Shown here one piece after another: positions 42,079 to 50,361 of a stretch of DNA of 64,000 nt. Origin of the DNA: Dethiosulfovibrio peptidovorans DSM 11002 (lineage in GTDB: Bacteria > Synergistota > Synergistia > Synergistales > Dethiosulfovibrionaceae). The notes under the pieces are model-generated. The model was not told the origin of the DNA. It made no database searches and worked only from the letters and a program-made list of their open reading frames with translations. Each line of letters starts with the position of its first letter. Position 1 is the stretch's first letter. Location of the stretch: NCBI RefSeq assembly GCF_000172975.1, contig NZ_ABTR02000001.1, positions 493,501 through 557,500 on the forward strand, written 5' to 3'. The position numbers and the translations under genes are program-made.

Positions 42079-43815
42079 CTATCGCCTGAACTTGAACAGC
42101 GTCAGAGGCAGGATCAACATCGCAGCAGCAGGGGCAAAGCCGACGGCACATCCTCCGCCGCCGCCGAAGAGACTACCTCCGGAGACCGATACCGTAGCGC
42201 TGTCCTGGACCGAGCTACCGTCGCTGCTCTTGGCGTAGATAATGGCGGTACCACTGGAAACTCCGGTCACTACGCCGTTACCCGAGACTGTTGCCACTTT
42301 GGGGTCGCTGGAGGACCAGCTTATGACCTTGTTGGTAGCATTGGAAGGGCTCACCGTCAGCCCCAGGGTCACGGACTCTCCCGCATCAAGGTACAGCTCT
42401 TTCTGGCTTGGAGAGATAGCGATGGAGGTCACCGGTATCCCTGCCCGGATTCCCCTTAGTGCATCGTAGAGGTTTAGCTCTCCCGCCGTGGAGACATTGC
42501 CGGTCAGAAAATAGTTGGATTTGGCGTTGGCCAATATCCTGGCCTTTATATCCCCGGCGGAAAGACCTCCGTCATAGGCCGCCAGAAGTGCGGCGGCGCC
42601 GGCCACGTGAGGACTCGCCATGGAGGTTCCCCTGTAGGAGACATAGCTATCGTTGGACACGGTGCTTATTATGGAGACCCCGGGAGCCGCGATATGGACG
42701 TAGTTGGGGCTGTGGTTGGAGAAACTGGGCATCCAACCGCTCTCGTCGATGGCCCCCACGGTGATCATGTTATCGAACTGGAAACAGGCGGGATAAGGCC
42801 TCTGACCGGTGAGATCGACCCATACGTCGTTACCGAACTCATCCTCATCCCAATAACCGGTGGGAGAATCTATGTCCTGCGCCTCGTTCCCGGCTGCCAC
42901 GACCAGGACTATGCCCGCATCCGAAATAGCCTTGAACGTCAGAGCGTAAGGATCCGATTCCGGATTGCATATAGGATAACCCCAGCCGCCCAAAGACATG
43001 TTTGCCACCCTTATGTTCAATCCTCTGTGCTTTTGGGCAACCACGTAGTTAAGACCCGCCACTATCTGATCGCCGGTTCCCGAGCCCTTATCGTTCAGCA
43101 CGCGAACCGCCAGAAGGCCTACATTCCAGTTGACCCCGACGACTCCGATATCGTTGCTTCCGACCGCTCCGATCGTACCCGCTACGTGGGTTCCATGACC
43201 GTTGCCGTCGTCGGGCACATAGTCGTCGTCAACCGAATCATATCCCCACCGACCGTCCAGGTCTTTGACCAGGTTTCCAACCAGATCGCTGTGATCCAGG
43301 TCCACACCGGAATCGATGACGGCTACACACACTCCGTCGCTGCCGGTGGACAGATCCCAGGCGGCGGGAGCCCCTATTCGGGCCATTCCCCACATATCGC
43401 CGCTGACGTAGTAGGGGTCCGAGGGGTTCTTGTCGGAGATCTTGAATATATAGTTAGGACACGCCCCGATCACCTGAGGAAGCCCCTGAAGCTCCGCAAT
43501 GAGTTCCTCGGTGGTCTTTCCCTCCGTTTTTACGTAAACCACGTTCCTCCCCGACTCGAGTGCTATAGAGGAAAAAACCCTTATCGACTCGGCCCCCACC
43601 GAGGCTCCCAGGGCCTCGGCCTGAGAGAATAGTTTAGCCCTGAAAGCGGAAGAATCCGAGGTGGAGAGCCCTACGGGACCGTTCAGCACCACCAGGGCCT
43701 CTCCCTCGACATAGTTTCTCCCCGAAAGGGAGGCACAGGCGAGAGAGGAGAAACCGATGGAAAGGGAGATAGCTAAGAACAGAGAAAAGAGCGTTTTTTT
43801 AAACAAAACGCACAC
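42079..43815 (-). CDS. Secreted subtilisin-like serine protease with Big2 domain and Synergist-CTERM tail
   Basis: The product is 578 residues. A signal peptide (TLFSLFLAISLSIGFSSLACA) is followed by a pro-domain (about 35-130), then an S8 catalytic domain with Asp in VAVIDSGVDLDHSDL, His in GHGTHVAGTIG and Ser in GTSMASPHVAGAAALLA. Residues about 465-550 form a Big2 immunoglobulin-like domain (VTSIAISPSQKELYLDAGES, then ISWSSSDPKVATVSGNGVVT). The end reads GGGGGCAVGFAPAAAMLILP and then a Lys/Arg tail, matching the Synergist-CTERM sorting signal, so it is probably processed and anchored at the cell surface. It degrades extracellular protein, fitting a peptide fermenter. A pro-domain-like gene lies 12 bases upstream. 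Confidence 0.93.
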   Translation of the reverse strand: MCVLFKKTLFSLFLAISLSIGFSSLACASLSGRNYVEGEALVVLNGPVGLSTSDSSAFRAKLFSQAEALGASVGAESIRVFSSIALESGRNVVYVKTEGKTTEELIAELQGLPQVIGACPNYIFKISDKNPSDPYYVSGDMWGMARIGAPAAWDLSTGSDGVCVAVIDSGVDLDHSDLVGNLVKDLDGRWGYDSVDDDYVPDDGNGHGTHVAGTIGAVGSNDIGVVGVNWNVGLLAVRVLNDKGSGTGDQIVAGLNYVVAQKHRGLNIRVANMSLGGWGYPICNPESDPYALTFKAISDAGIVLVVAAGNEAQDIDSPTGYWDEDEFGNDVWVDLTGQRPYPACFQFDNMITVGAIDESGWMPSFSNHSPNYVHIAAPGVSIISTVSNDSYVSYRGTSMASPHVAGAAALLAAYDGGLSAGDIKARILANAKSNYFLTGNVSTAGELNLYDALRGIRAGIPVTSIAISPSQKELYLDAGESVTLGLTVSPSNATNKVISWSSSDPKVATVSGNGVVTGVSSGTAIIYAKSSDGSSVQDSATVSVSGGSLFGGGGGCAVGFAPAAAMLILPLTLFKFRR

Positions 43816-43827
43816 CGACCTTTCGAA

Positions 43828-44235
43828 TCAGATACCTTTTTTGGACGTCCCAACGGGAGTCGATATCATTTTCTGCACCTCGTTAGGAGAGACCGCCTCT
43901 ATGAAGGGGTCGGATCTCATGTTCTCCAACAGCTCCGCCTCGAACTTTCCGTCAACGGCAGCCCTATCGCTGATCACGAAGAACATTCCCTTCCCGCTGG
44001 ACCGAGAGATGGCGCTGAAGCTGTTTTTCACCTCCACGCCGTATCTCACGGACAGATACTCGGCCTGAAAATCCAACATGACCGAAACCGCCACGTTCCT
44101 GTCGTTTCCCTCAAAGTCCATGACTGCCTCTCTGGCCTTGAATAGAACCATGTACTCACCCGGGACCACCTCGGAGGCGAAAGCAGAACCGACGACCAGA
44201 CCGATCAGACAGATAGCGCAGACAAATCCCCTCAA
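43828..44235 (-). CDS. Small secreted protein resembling a free-standing subtilase pro-domain (I9-like)
   Basis: I choose the TTG at 44235, eight bases after AAGGAGG; an ATG at 44262 lies upstream of that site. The product is 135 residues. A signal peptide (MRGFVCAICLIGLVVGSAFA) is clear. The mature part (VPGEYMVLFKAREAV, FSAISRSSGKGMFFVISD, ELLENMRSDPFIEAVSPNE) lines up with the pro-domain of the next gene (VEGEALVVLNGP, FSSIALESGRNVVYVKTE, ELIAELQGLPQVIGACPN). Pro-domains fold and inhibit their protease, so this is likely an inhibitor or folding helper acting in trans. Similarity was judged by eye. Confidence 0.65.
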   Translation of the reverse strand: MRGFVCAICLIGLVVGSAFASEVVPGEYMVLFKAREAVMDFEGNDRNVAVSVMLDFQAEYLSVRYGVEVKNSFSAISRSSGKGMFFVISDRAAVDGKFEAELLENMRSDPFIEAVSPNEVQKMISTPVGTSKKGI

Positions 44236-44346
44236 GTCCAATTCCTCCTTTTTTAAATCCATCTTTTGGTACGGCCAGAAAAACCGCCACAGATCCCGAA
44301 AGGCACCGGCCAGGATTACTTCTGGACAAAACCAAAGGGTCTAGTC

Positions 44347-44415
44347 TCAAAATGTAAAAGCGCAGACCACTGAAGCGACCACAAAAACGGCAAGTAGTCG
44401 GAATCGGGACAGCAA
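44347..44415 (-). CDS. Possible 22-residue hydrophobic peptide
   Basis: A TTG at 44415 follows GGAGAGG and opens a frame for 22 residues ending in TGA: a short basic start (MLSRFR) then LLAVFVVASVVCAFTF. It resembles a truncated signal peptide or a small membrane peptide. It lies in the 274-base gap between the pro-domain gene and the YdjM-like gene, where I see no other gene. It could be a remnant of a secreted-protein gene. Support is weak. Confidence 0.25.
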   Translation of the reverse strand: MLSRFRLLAVFVVASVVCAFTF

Positions 44416-44509
44416 CAAACCCTCTCCTTTCGAAGAACGATTTTCTATAATCATACATCAAACCTTATCTTAAAAGGAATACCAATTTACAGTCTTCCCC
44501 TGCGATAGT

Positions 44510-45028
44510 CTATACGACGATCCCGGCCGCGGCATCCACGTATCGCAACACCACCGCCGCGGCAAGAGCCGCACGGGCCATCACCCGCTCCGCCAAGCCA
44601 CCTGTCTTGAAAACCTGTAGAAAAAGCCTCTGTCTTTTCCAGGGAACGAGAAGAGGCATAGGGCCGAAAAAAGCGTCCTCCGCCAGATGGAGAAGACAGC
44701 CTACCAACCACCAGAAGAGAAAAAAAGCCGCCGTAGCTGTTATCGACTTGGGCCCTACCGGAACGTAAAGATCGCCTCCGATGCTCTCGATCAAGCCGGG
44801 GAAGGGATTGGCCTCCAGATATTTCCCGGTGAGCCAAGCCAGGGCCAGATATGGAGGAAACCAGTGACTCCACTTACGATGATACTTCATCCATCTCCTG
44901 CCACAAACTATCCTCTCGATCGAATCGGGAAAAATCGCTCCGGCCGATGCCACCGACGCCGGAATAACCCTTCCGGTGGCGCCGTATACAAGGGCAAAGG
45001 ACATTATGGCGTGGCTGGCTCCCAGCAT
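44510..45028 (-). CDS. YdjM-like membrane-bound metal-dependent hydrolase (DUF457)
   Basis: The product is 172 residues with four hydrophobic segments. Conserved polar residues fit the family: SHAIMSF near 5-11, ASAGAIFPDSIERI near 27-40, YHRKWSHWF near 48-56 and LHLAEDAFFGPMPLLVP near 113-129, a His/Asp pattern of the DUF457 hydrolases such as YdjM. The biochemical role of the family is little known. GGGAGGTG lies before the ATG, and an extended -10 (TGGTATACT) is visible at 45064-45072. It diverges from the MATE gene. Confidence 0.8.
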   Translation of the reverse strand: MLGASHAIMSFALVYGATGRVIPASVASAGAIFPDSIERIVCGRRWMKYHRKWSHWFPPYLALAWLTGKYLEANPFPGLIESIGGDLYVPVGPKSITATAAFFLFWWLVGCLLHLAEDAFFGPMPLLVPWKRQRLFLQVFKTGGLAERVMARAALAAAVVLRYVDAAAGIVV

Positions 45029-45063
45029 GAAGACACCTCCCTTCTAAGTTAATGTATCGAAAA

Positions 45064-45072
45064 AGTATACCA
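45064..45072 (-). promoter_or_regulatory. Extended -10 promoter of the YdjM-like gene
   Basis: The minus strand reads TGGTATACT (TG, one base, TATACT), about 36 bases before the start codon, with no clear -35. Confidence 0.45.
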
Positions 45073-45093
45073 TGAGCGACGTTCCATGTCGCC

Positions 45094-45134
45094 TTGACTA
45101 ATATCTTAGGCCCGACTATAGTTGCTTAAGCAAC
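45094..45134 (+). promoter_or_regulatory. Promoter and MarR operator of the MATE-MarR-reductase operon
   Basis: TTGACT (45094-45099) and TATAGT (45117-45122) are separated by 17 bases. The perfect 14-base palindrome GTTGCTTAAGCAAC (45121-45134) overlaps the last two bases of the -10 box and the start site. Such TTGC/GCAA palindromes are typical MarR operators, and a MarR gene lies in the operon, so autorepression by promoter occlusion is expected. Confidence 0.7.
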
Positions 45135-45166
45135 CTTTGTCCTCCTACAGGGAAGGGGATAGTTAG

Positions 45167-46540
45167 ATGGCGAAAGTTCCTAAGGGGAAAAAGGCGGAGA
45201 TGATGGGGAGCTATCCGGTAGGAGCGATACTCTGGAAGCTGTCGCTTCCTACCATAACGGGGATGGTCGTCCAGGCATCGTACAACATGGTGGACGCGGC
45301 CTTCATAGGCAAGGGAGTAGGGACCCTGGCCCTCGGAGGAACTACCATATGCCTTCCATTTCAGATGTTGATGGGCGCCATGGGGGGAGCTATCGGCATG
45401 GGCGGAGCGTCTCTGGTCTCCAGGGCCCTGGGACGACATGACAGGGAGCTGGCCTCCCGAGCTCTGGGGAACGTGGTGGCCTTGGCCCTTATCCTGGGTA
45501 TAGCAGCTACGCTGCTGGGCAAGGCATCCGCCGAGGCTGTGGTGACCCTGTTCGGAGCCAGCGAGGAGATAAAGCCCTACGCTCTGGAATACCTGGGGAT
45601 AATACTCCTGAGCTGTCCCTTGACCCTGCTGGCGATGTCGTCCAATGCGGTGGTCCGGTCCGAGGGGAACGCCAACGTAGCCATGTTATCCATGGTCATA
45701 TCCGGTCTGGCCAACGTTTTTCTGGACTGGTTGTTCATCTTCCACTTCCATATGGGAGTAGCCGGAGCCGCATGGGGAACGCTGATTTCCAAACTCTTGG
45801 TGGTGATATGGCTGGTCTCCCACTTCACCGTCTCCCCTCACAAGGTGATAAAGCTCTCTCCTAGGAGGTTGAGAGTCGACAGGGATATAGTCTCCGAGAT
45901 TTCCTCCATAGGGGTCTCGGCTTTCGTCAGAATGGCCGGAACCAGTCTGGTCATGGCATCGGTCAACAACGCCATGGGAATATACGGTGGCCCCTACTAC
46001 GTCGCAGCCTACGGTGTAATCAACAGGGTCATGTCAATAGTCTACATGGCGGTCAACGGGGTCGCCCTGGGAATGCAGCCTCTGGCGGGATACAACTACG
46101 GTGCGGGACTGTTCGACCGGGTCCGGTCCTCCATAAAGCTGTCCATCATATGGGGAACCGGAGGCTGCGTGTTCTTCTTCCTGCTGCTATTCTTCCTGCC
46201 AGAGAGGGTGTTCTCCCTTTTTACCAACGACCCCGATCTCATAGCCGCCGGGGTGGTATCTCTGCCTACCATAGTGGCAGGAACGAGCCTCGTGGCGATA
46301 CACAGGATAGGGGCCACCGCATTTCAGGCCCTGGGTAAGGGCAAACCGGCCTTCTGGCTTTCCATGACAAGGCACGTACTGGTTTTTCTGCCCCTTCTGG
46401 CGATCCTCCCTCGGTTCATGGGACTGACCGGAGTGCTTCTCTCCTTTCCCCTGGCCGATGCGATAGCGGCTGGCATAACCCTGCTTCCTCTGAGGAAGGA
46501 GATGAGGCAGCTTAAAAAGGAGGTTCTATCTACCTTATGA
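45167..46540 (+). CDS. MATE-family multidrug efflux transporter
   Basis: The product is 457 residues with 12 hydrophobic helices. Typical MATE blocks are VGAILWKLSLPTITGMVVQASYNMVDAAFIGKGVG (helix 1), LGGTTICLPFQMLMGAMGGAIGMGGASLVSRALGR and, in the second half, VNGVALGMQPLAGYNYGAGLFDRVRSSIK. It exports cationic drugs or metabolites in exchange for sodium or protons. The stop overlaps the marR start (ATGA). Its promoter carries a MarR-type palindrome, so it is probably induced by a MarR ligand. Confidence 0.93.
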   Translation: MAKVPKGKKAEMMGSYPVGAILWKLSLPTITGMVVQASYNMVDAAFIGKGVGTLALGGTTICLPFQMLMGAMGGAIGMGGASLVSRALGRHDRELASRALGNVVALALILGIAATLLGKASAEAVVTLFGASEEIKPYALEYLGIILLSCPLTLLAMSSNAVVRSEGNANVAMLSMVISGLANVFLDWLFIFHFHMGVAGAAWGTLISKLLVVIWLVSHFTVSPHKVIKLSPRRLRVDRDIVSEISSIGVSAFVRMAGTSLVMASVNNAMGIYGGPYYVAAYGVINRVMSIVYMAVNGVALGMQPLAGYNYGAGLFDRVRSSIKLSIIWGTGGCVFFFLLLFFLPERVFSLFTNDPDLIAAGVVSLPTIVAGTSLVAIHRIGATAFQALGKGKPAFWLSMTRHVLVFLPLLAILPRFMGLTGVLLSFPLADAIAAGITLLPLRKEMRQLKKEVLSTL

Positions 46541-47007
46541 AGAACTCTATGGGACGGTGGATCTCCATAATCCACAGGCTCTCCCACTCTTACATGTCGA
46601 CGGCTATCTCGCCGGAGGAAATAGGCTGCGGCGAGTTCGGGGCGCTGTTCTGCCTGAACTCGATGGACCGAGACCTCCCCTCTCAGGAGGAACTGCGAGA
46701 GAAGCTGGAGATGGACAAGGGAGCACTGGCCAGGACACTGGCGGGGATGGAGGACAAGGGACTGATAACCAGAGAGAGGGATAGATCGGACCGACGGATA
46801 CTCCGTCTGGGGCTGACCTCTAAGGGGAAGGCCCTAGTGGAAAAGAAGATCTCCGCCATGGATCGGTGGAACGAGGCCATATCGGAGGGAATAGACGAAG
46901 GGGATCTGGAGACGACGGCGAGGACAATGGAGAGAATGGCCAAAAACGCCGTGGCCTTCAGGGAAAGAGGATGGAAGAAAAAAACGGAAGGGGAGATTTC
47001 CGAATGA
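46537..47007 (+). CDS. MarR-family transcriptional regulator
   Basis: The product is 156 residues. The winged helix spans about 45-115: QEELREKLEMDKGALARTLAGMEDKGLITRERDRSDRRILRLGLTSKGKAL, including the wing motif DxRxxxLxLT. Flanking helices would form the dimer interface. It overlaps the MATE gene by four bases and the aldo/keto reductase gene by four bases, so all three are made together. It probably binds the palindrome at 45121-45134. Confidence 0.92.
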   Translation: MKNSMGRWISIIHRLSHSYMSTAISPEEIGCGEFGALFCLNSMDRDLPSQEELREKLEMDKGALARTLAGMEDKGLITRERDRSDRRILRLGLTSKGKALVEKKISAMDRWNEAISEGIDEGDLETTARTMERMAKNAVAFRERGWKKKTEGEISE

Positions 47008-48140
47008 AATACCGTAAGATGCCCAAGACCGGCGATGAACTGTCCGCACTGGGATTCGGCTGTATGAGGCTCCCGATGGGAGAAAACGGGAAAGTTGACA
47101 CCGACGAGGCGGTCAGGGTGATCCGCCGGGGAATCGACGGCGGGATAAACTATGTGGACACAGCCTGGCCCTACCACGACGGAGACGGAGAGCTGTACCT
47201 GGCCAAAGCGCTAAAAGACGGCTACAGGGAGAAGGTTTTCCTGGCCACCAAGCTCCCGGTCTGGCTGGCGGAGAAACCGGAGGACATGGACGACTTTCTG
47301 GACCGCCAGCTGGAGAGACTGGAGACTGGCCATATAGACTACTACCTTGTCCACGCCCTGAACAAGGCGCGGTGGAGACACGCCGAGTCGCTTAAGGTAG
47401 GGGAATTTCTGGACCGAGCCAAAAGAGCGGGCAAGATCAAGAACGCCGGTTTCTCATTCCACGACGGCCCGGACCTGTTCGACGCCATACTGAACGCCTA
47501 CGACTGGGACTTATGCCAGATACAGTACAACTTCATAGACCGCAACTACCAGGCGGGAGAAAAAGGTCTTAAGGCTGCCGCGGAAAAGGGGCTCGGGGTA
47601 ATAGTTATGGAACCCCTCAGAGGAGGAGCCCTGGTCAGGACGGTTCCGGAAGACGTGGCTAAGATATGGAGGGAGAACGCCCCCGGCAGATCTCCCGCCC
47701 AATGGGGACTTCGATGGCTATGGGACCAACCGGAGGTGTCGGTGGTCCTCAGCGGAATGAGCTCCATGGAGCAGGTCGAGGACAACCTCGAGGCCGCCGA
47801 ACAGGGCTACCCCGGAAACCTTACCGAGACGGAGAGAACCGCGGTGGATAAAGCGGCTCGGATATACATGGACCGTATGGCCGTGAACTGCACCGGATGC
47901 CGTTACTGCATGCCCTGCCCCGCCGGGGTGAAGATTCCCGAGTGTTTCGCCCAGTACAACAAGGTCACCATGCTGGACGACCTGGCGGGAGCCAAACAGT
48001 TCTACGGAGTGTTAACCAAGGACGGAGGCAAGGCGTCCCAGTGCGTGGAGTGCGGAAAGTGCGAGACCGCCTGCCCTCAGAACATCCCGATAAGGAAGGC
48101 CCTCAAGGAAGTGGTCCAGCTTCTGGAAAATGAAAACTAG
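47004..48140 (+). CDS. Aldo/keto reductase with C-terminal ferredoxin-type 4Fe-4S domain
   Basis: I use the ATG at 47004 that overlaps the marR stop (ATGA); the product is 378 residues. The AKR barrel is recognised by LGFGCMRLPMG, the catalytic Asp/Tyr segment INYVDTAWPYHDGDGE, Lys in FLATKLPVW and His in YYLVHALNK. The last 100 residues carry two Cys clusters, CTGCRYCMPCPAGV and CVECGKCETACPQNIP, that should hold 4Fe-4S centres. Such fused reductases are common in anaerobes and may take electrons from ferredoxin. Regulation with a MATE pump suggests a detoxification role. Confidence 0.92.
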   Translation: MKYRKMPKTGDELSALGFGCMRLPMGENGKVDTDEAVRVIRRGIDGGINYVDTAWPYHDGDGELYLAKALKDGYREKVFLATKLPVWLAEKPEDMDDFLDRQLERLETGHIDYYLVHALNKARWRHAESLKVGEFLDRAKRAGKIKNAGFSFHDGPDLFDAILNAYDWDLCQIQYNFIDRNYQAGEKGLKAAAEKGLGVIVMEPLRGGALVRTVPEDVAKIWRENAPGRSPAQWGLRWLWDQPEVSVVLSGMSSMEQVEDNLEAAEQGYPGNLTETERTAVDKAARIYMDRMAVNCTGCRYCMPCPAGVKIPECFAQYNKVTMLDDLAGAKQFYGVLTKDGGKASQCVECGKCETACPQNIPIRKALKEVVQLLENEN

Positions 48141-48143
48141 AGC

Positions 48144-48191
48144 GAGAAGAGGCCGTATCGGTTCGAACCGATACGGCCTCTTCTCTTTTTT
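48144..48191 (+). terminator. Terminator after the MATE operon, 42-base perfect palindrome
   Basis: GAGAAGAGGCCGTATCGG, loop TTCGAA and the complementary arm are followed by TTTTTT. It begins four bases after the reductase stop and ends where the convergent repeat-protein gene ends, so it may serve both. Confidence 0.9.
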
Positions 48192-48706
48192 CATCTCTTA
48201 CCGAATCCCCTGGGGGGCGTTCCCATGTTCTCCGAGGAGAACCATTCGGGAAGATCGATTGGGGTCATCACAGGATCGGGAACCACCGACTGTCTGAAGC
48301 ATTTTCCCTCCGGATCGGCGAACCAACGGACACCCTTAGCCTTGGGACCGGGGGGATAGAACTCTCTATAGCCTTTTTTGTCGACCAGTGCCCATCTTCC
48401 CCACGACATGGAATCGCCTCCGGGCTTGCCGGGGGCCTCTCCTATGCCGTCGGAGGAGAACCAATCGGGCCGGGGGATGGTCTCCAAAGATGCGTCGGGA
48501 ACCACCGCCGTAAGAAAACAGTTTCCATCGGGGTCGGAGAAAAACCGCACGCCCTTCACAGGCACGGGAGAGAAAAACTCTCTATAGCTATCGCCCTCCA
48601 GAAAGACCCAGTTTCCCCACGACATAGAGGGAGACTCGATCGCCTCCGATCGGGTCACCAAGGCGCAAAGGACCAAAGCCGCGCATATCGTCCAGATATT
48701 TCTCAT
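48191..48706 (-). CDS. Secreted protein with two tandem repeats of about 68 residues, unknown function
   Basis: I do not recognise this family. The product is 171 residues. A signal peptide (MRNIWTICAALVLCALVTRS) is followed by two similar units: MSWGNWVFLEGDSYREFFSP to PRPDWFSSDGIG, and MSWGRWALVDKKGYREFYPP to LPEWFSSENMG. Each contains SWGxW, a YREF segment, KGVRxFxDPxGxCF and a WFSS end, with one Cys each. They could form paired beta domains at the cell surface or in the periplasm. No promoter was placed. It stands alone between the MATE operon and the tolC-like gene. Confidence 0.75.
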   Translation of the reverse strand: MRNIWTICAALVLCALVTRSEAIESPSMSWGNWVFLEGDSYREFFSPVPVKGVRFFSDPDGNCFLTAVVPDASLETIPRPDWFSSDGIGEAPGKPGGDSMSWGRWALVDKKGYREFYPPGPKAKGVRWFADPEGKCFRQSVVPDPVMTPIDLPEWFSSENMGTPPRGFGKR

Positions 48707-48777
48707 TCTATCACCTCCATATCAACCACTGTATCACAGAACCGGAGCTTGTTAATTGTTCTGGCCCCGACCTCGCT

Positions 48778-50355
48778 CTAATCGGAGCCCTCGAGCTCCT
48801 TCCTTATCTTGTCCAGGTAGGCCTGGCTCTCGTCGCTCAGCTCTATGCCCTTCGGCTCGTCCTTCTTCAGAGCCCGAGCCTGCACCGGGCCGTACTCCGA
48901 CATAGGAGCCCAGCCTCCTCCTAGGGCCTTGAAGATCCTCACCAGGTTCGACAGCATCTCGCCTTCGCTGACGGCCAGCTGTTCTTCCAGATCCAGCAGC
49001 GCCCTCTGAGCTATTATGACGTTGTTGAAGTCGGTGAGGCCGTTTACGTATTGGTCCTCCGCCACTGCCATGGCGGAGGCGGCGGACTCGACTCCTCTGC
49101 CTAGGGACTCGTTTCTGAGCCTTTCCTGGGTCTCGGCGGTGAGGGCGTTTCGCACCTCGGCTACAGCGTTCAATACGGTCTGCTCGTAGTTTGCCAGAGC
49201 CTGTTTCTGTTTCTCGGTCTGCACCTTTATGTTCTTCCTGATAGCCCCCCCGTGGAAGATGGGCCAGGAAATCTTGGGGCCTATGGAGTACACCCCTCCG
49301 TCCGACACGGAAAGCCCCCCGGCGGAGCTGTAGGACTCTAGTCCGATAGAGCCGAACAGGCTAAATTTCGGCAGGAAGTCCTTCCTGGAAGCGTCCTTTC
49401 TAGCTATCTGGGCGGCCAGCTGTCTCTCGGCCATGTAGATATCCGGACGCTGACGGATGAAATCGGCGGGAATGCCGACGAGATCTATCTTCTCGGGATC
49501 GGGAAGTTCTTCGTAGTCGAAAAGCTCCTCCGCCAGACTCCCGGGAACCTGACCGACCAGTATGGCCAGCCTGTTCATAGCCTCCTCTATCCCTGTCTTT
49601 ATTGGAGGGATGGACGACCGGGTCTGCTCCATGGTGTACTTGGCCTGACTGAGGGCAAGCTCGTCGGCCAGTCCCGAATCGTACTGCGACTGCAGCAGCT
49701 CCAATGTGGCGTTCTGAAGCCCCAGGTTCTTCTCTGCTACCATCAGCCTTTTCTGAAGGGTCCTCAAGGATATATAGTTGAGAGCCACCTCGGAGGAGAG
49801 ACTCACCCATGAGTTGTGCAGAGCCCCGTATCTGGCCTGAAGGTCTGCGGCGCTGGCCTTTATCTTAAGGGCCTGACCGCCGAAGAGATCTATCTCCCAT
49901 GATGCGTCTATACCCAGCTTGTAGAGGTCTATGGGCCCTACCTGGGAGCCAGTCAGACTGGCGTTCTCTCCGGTCTTCATGTTGGTGAAGGATCCGGCGC
50001 TGTCCAACCAGGGCAGAAGGGCTGCCTTGCTTATTCCCAGAGCGGCTCTCGCCTCGGCGAAGCTGGACCGAGCCGAGGCCATGTCCCTGTTGTTCTCCAG
50101 AGAGGCCAATATGAGCCTCGTCAGGGTCTCGTCGCCGAGGGAATTCCACCAGTTTGCCAACACCTCCGGGGCCGGAGCGTCCGGGGTATCCAAAGCGGCG
50201 AAATAGGGCATGGGATACCGTTTCGCCATCTTCCGCCAGTCCCCCAGCTCCAGATTAATATCCTTAGACGCAGGCTCCTCAGCGGCGAAAGCGATAACGG
50301 GCATCACCGCAGTCAGTGCCACGAAAACCGCTAAAGCGGCGATAAATTTTCTCAA
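48778..50355 (-). CDS. TolC/NodT-type outer-membrane efflux channel
   Basis: The product is 525 residues with a signal peptide (MRKFIAALAVFVALTAVMPV, Ala-rich cleavage region). The two-fold repeat of long helices and short strands typical of the family is visible: NWWNSLGDETLTRLILASLENNRDMASARSSFAEARAALGIS near 75-115, and IRQRPDIYMAERQLAAQIARKDASRKDFLPKFSLFGSIG near 305-345. There is no lipobox Cys. A 30-residue extension follows the usual C-terminus (LKKDEPKGIELSDESQAYL). It is the last gene of the TetR-MFP-RND-TolC set, six bases after the RND gene. Confidence 0.92.
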   Translation of the reverse strand: MRKFIAALAVFVALTAVMPVIAFAAEEPASKDINLELGDWRKMAKRYPMPYFAALDTPDAPAPEVLANWWNSLGDETLTRLILASLENNRDMASARSSFAEARAALGISKAALLPWLDSAGSFTNMKTGENASLTGSQVGPIDLYKLGIDASWEIDLFGGQALKIKASAADLQARYGALHNSWVSLSSEVALNYISLRTLQKRLMVAEKNLGLQNATLELLQSQYDSGLADELALSQAKYTMEQTRSSIPPIKTGIEEAMNRLAILVGQVPGSLAEELFDYEELPDPEKIDLVGIPADFIRQRPDIYMAERQLAAQIARKDASRKDFLPKFSLFGSIGLESYSSAGGLSVSDGGVYSIGPKISWPIFHGGAIRKNIKVQTEKQKQALANYEQTVLNAVAEVRNALTAETQERLRNESLGRGVESAASAMAVAEDQYVNGLTDFNNVIIAQRALLDLEEQLAVSEGEMLSNLVRIFKALGGGWAPMSEYGPVQARALKKDEPKGIELSDESQAYLDKIRKELEGSD

Positions 50356-50361
50356 AAGCGA

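Noticed and set aside
42079-43632. Plus-strand open frames across the subtilase gene
   Set aside because: They are antisense shadows; the minus-strand frame has the complete protease triad and signal peptide.
44236-44509. Riboswitch upstream of the pro-domain gene
   Set aside because: The region has GC-rich pairing potential but I could not match any known riboswitch core.
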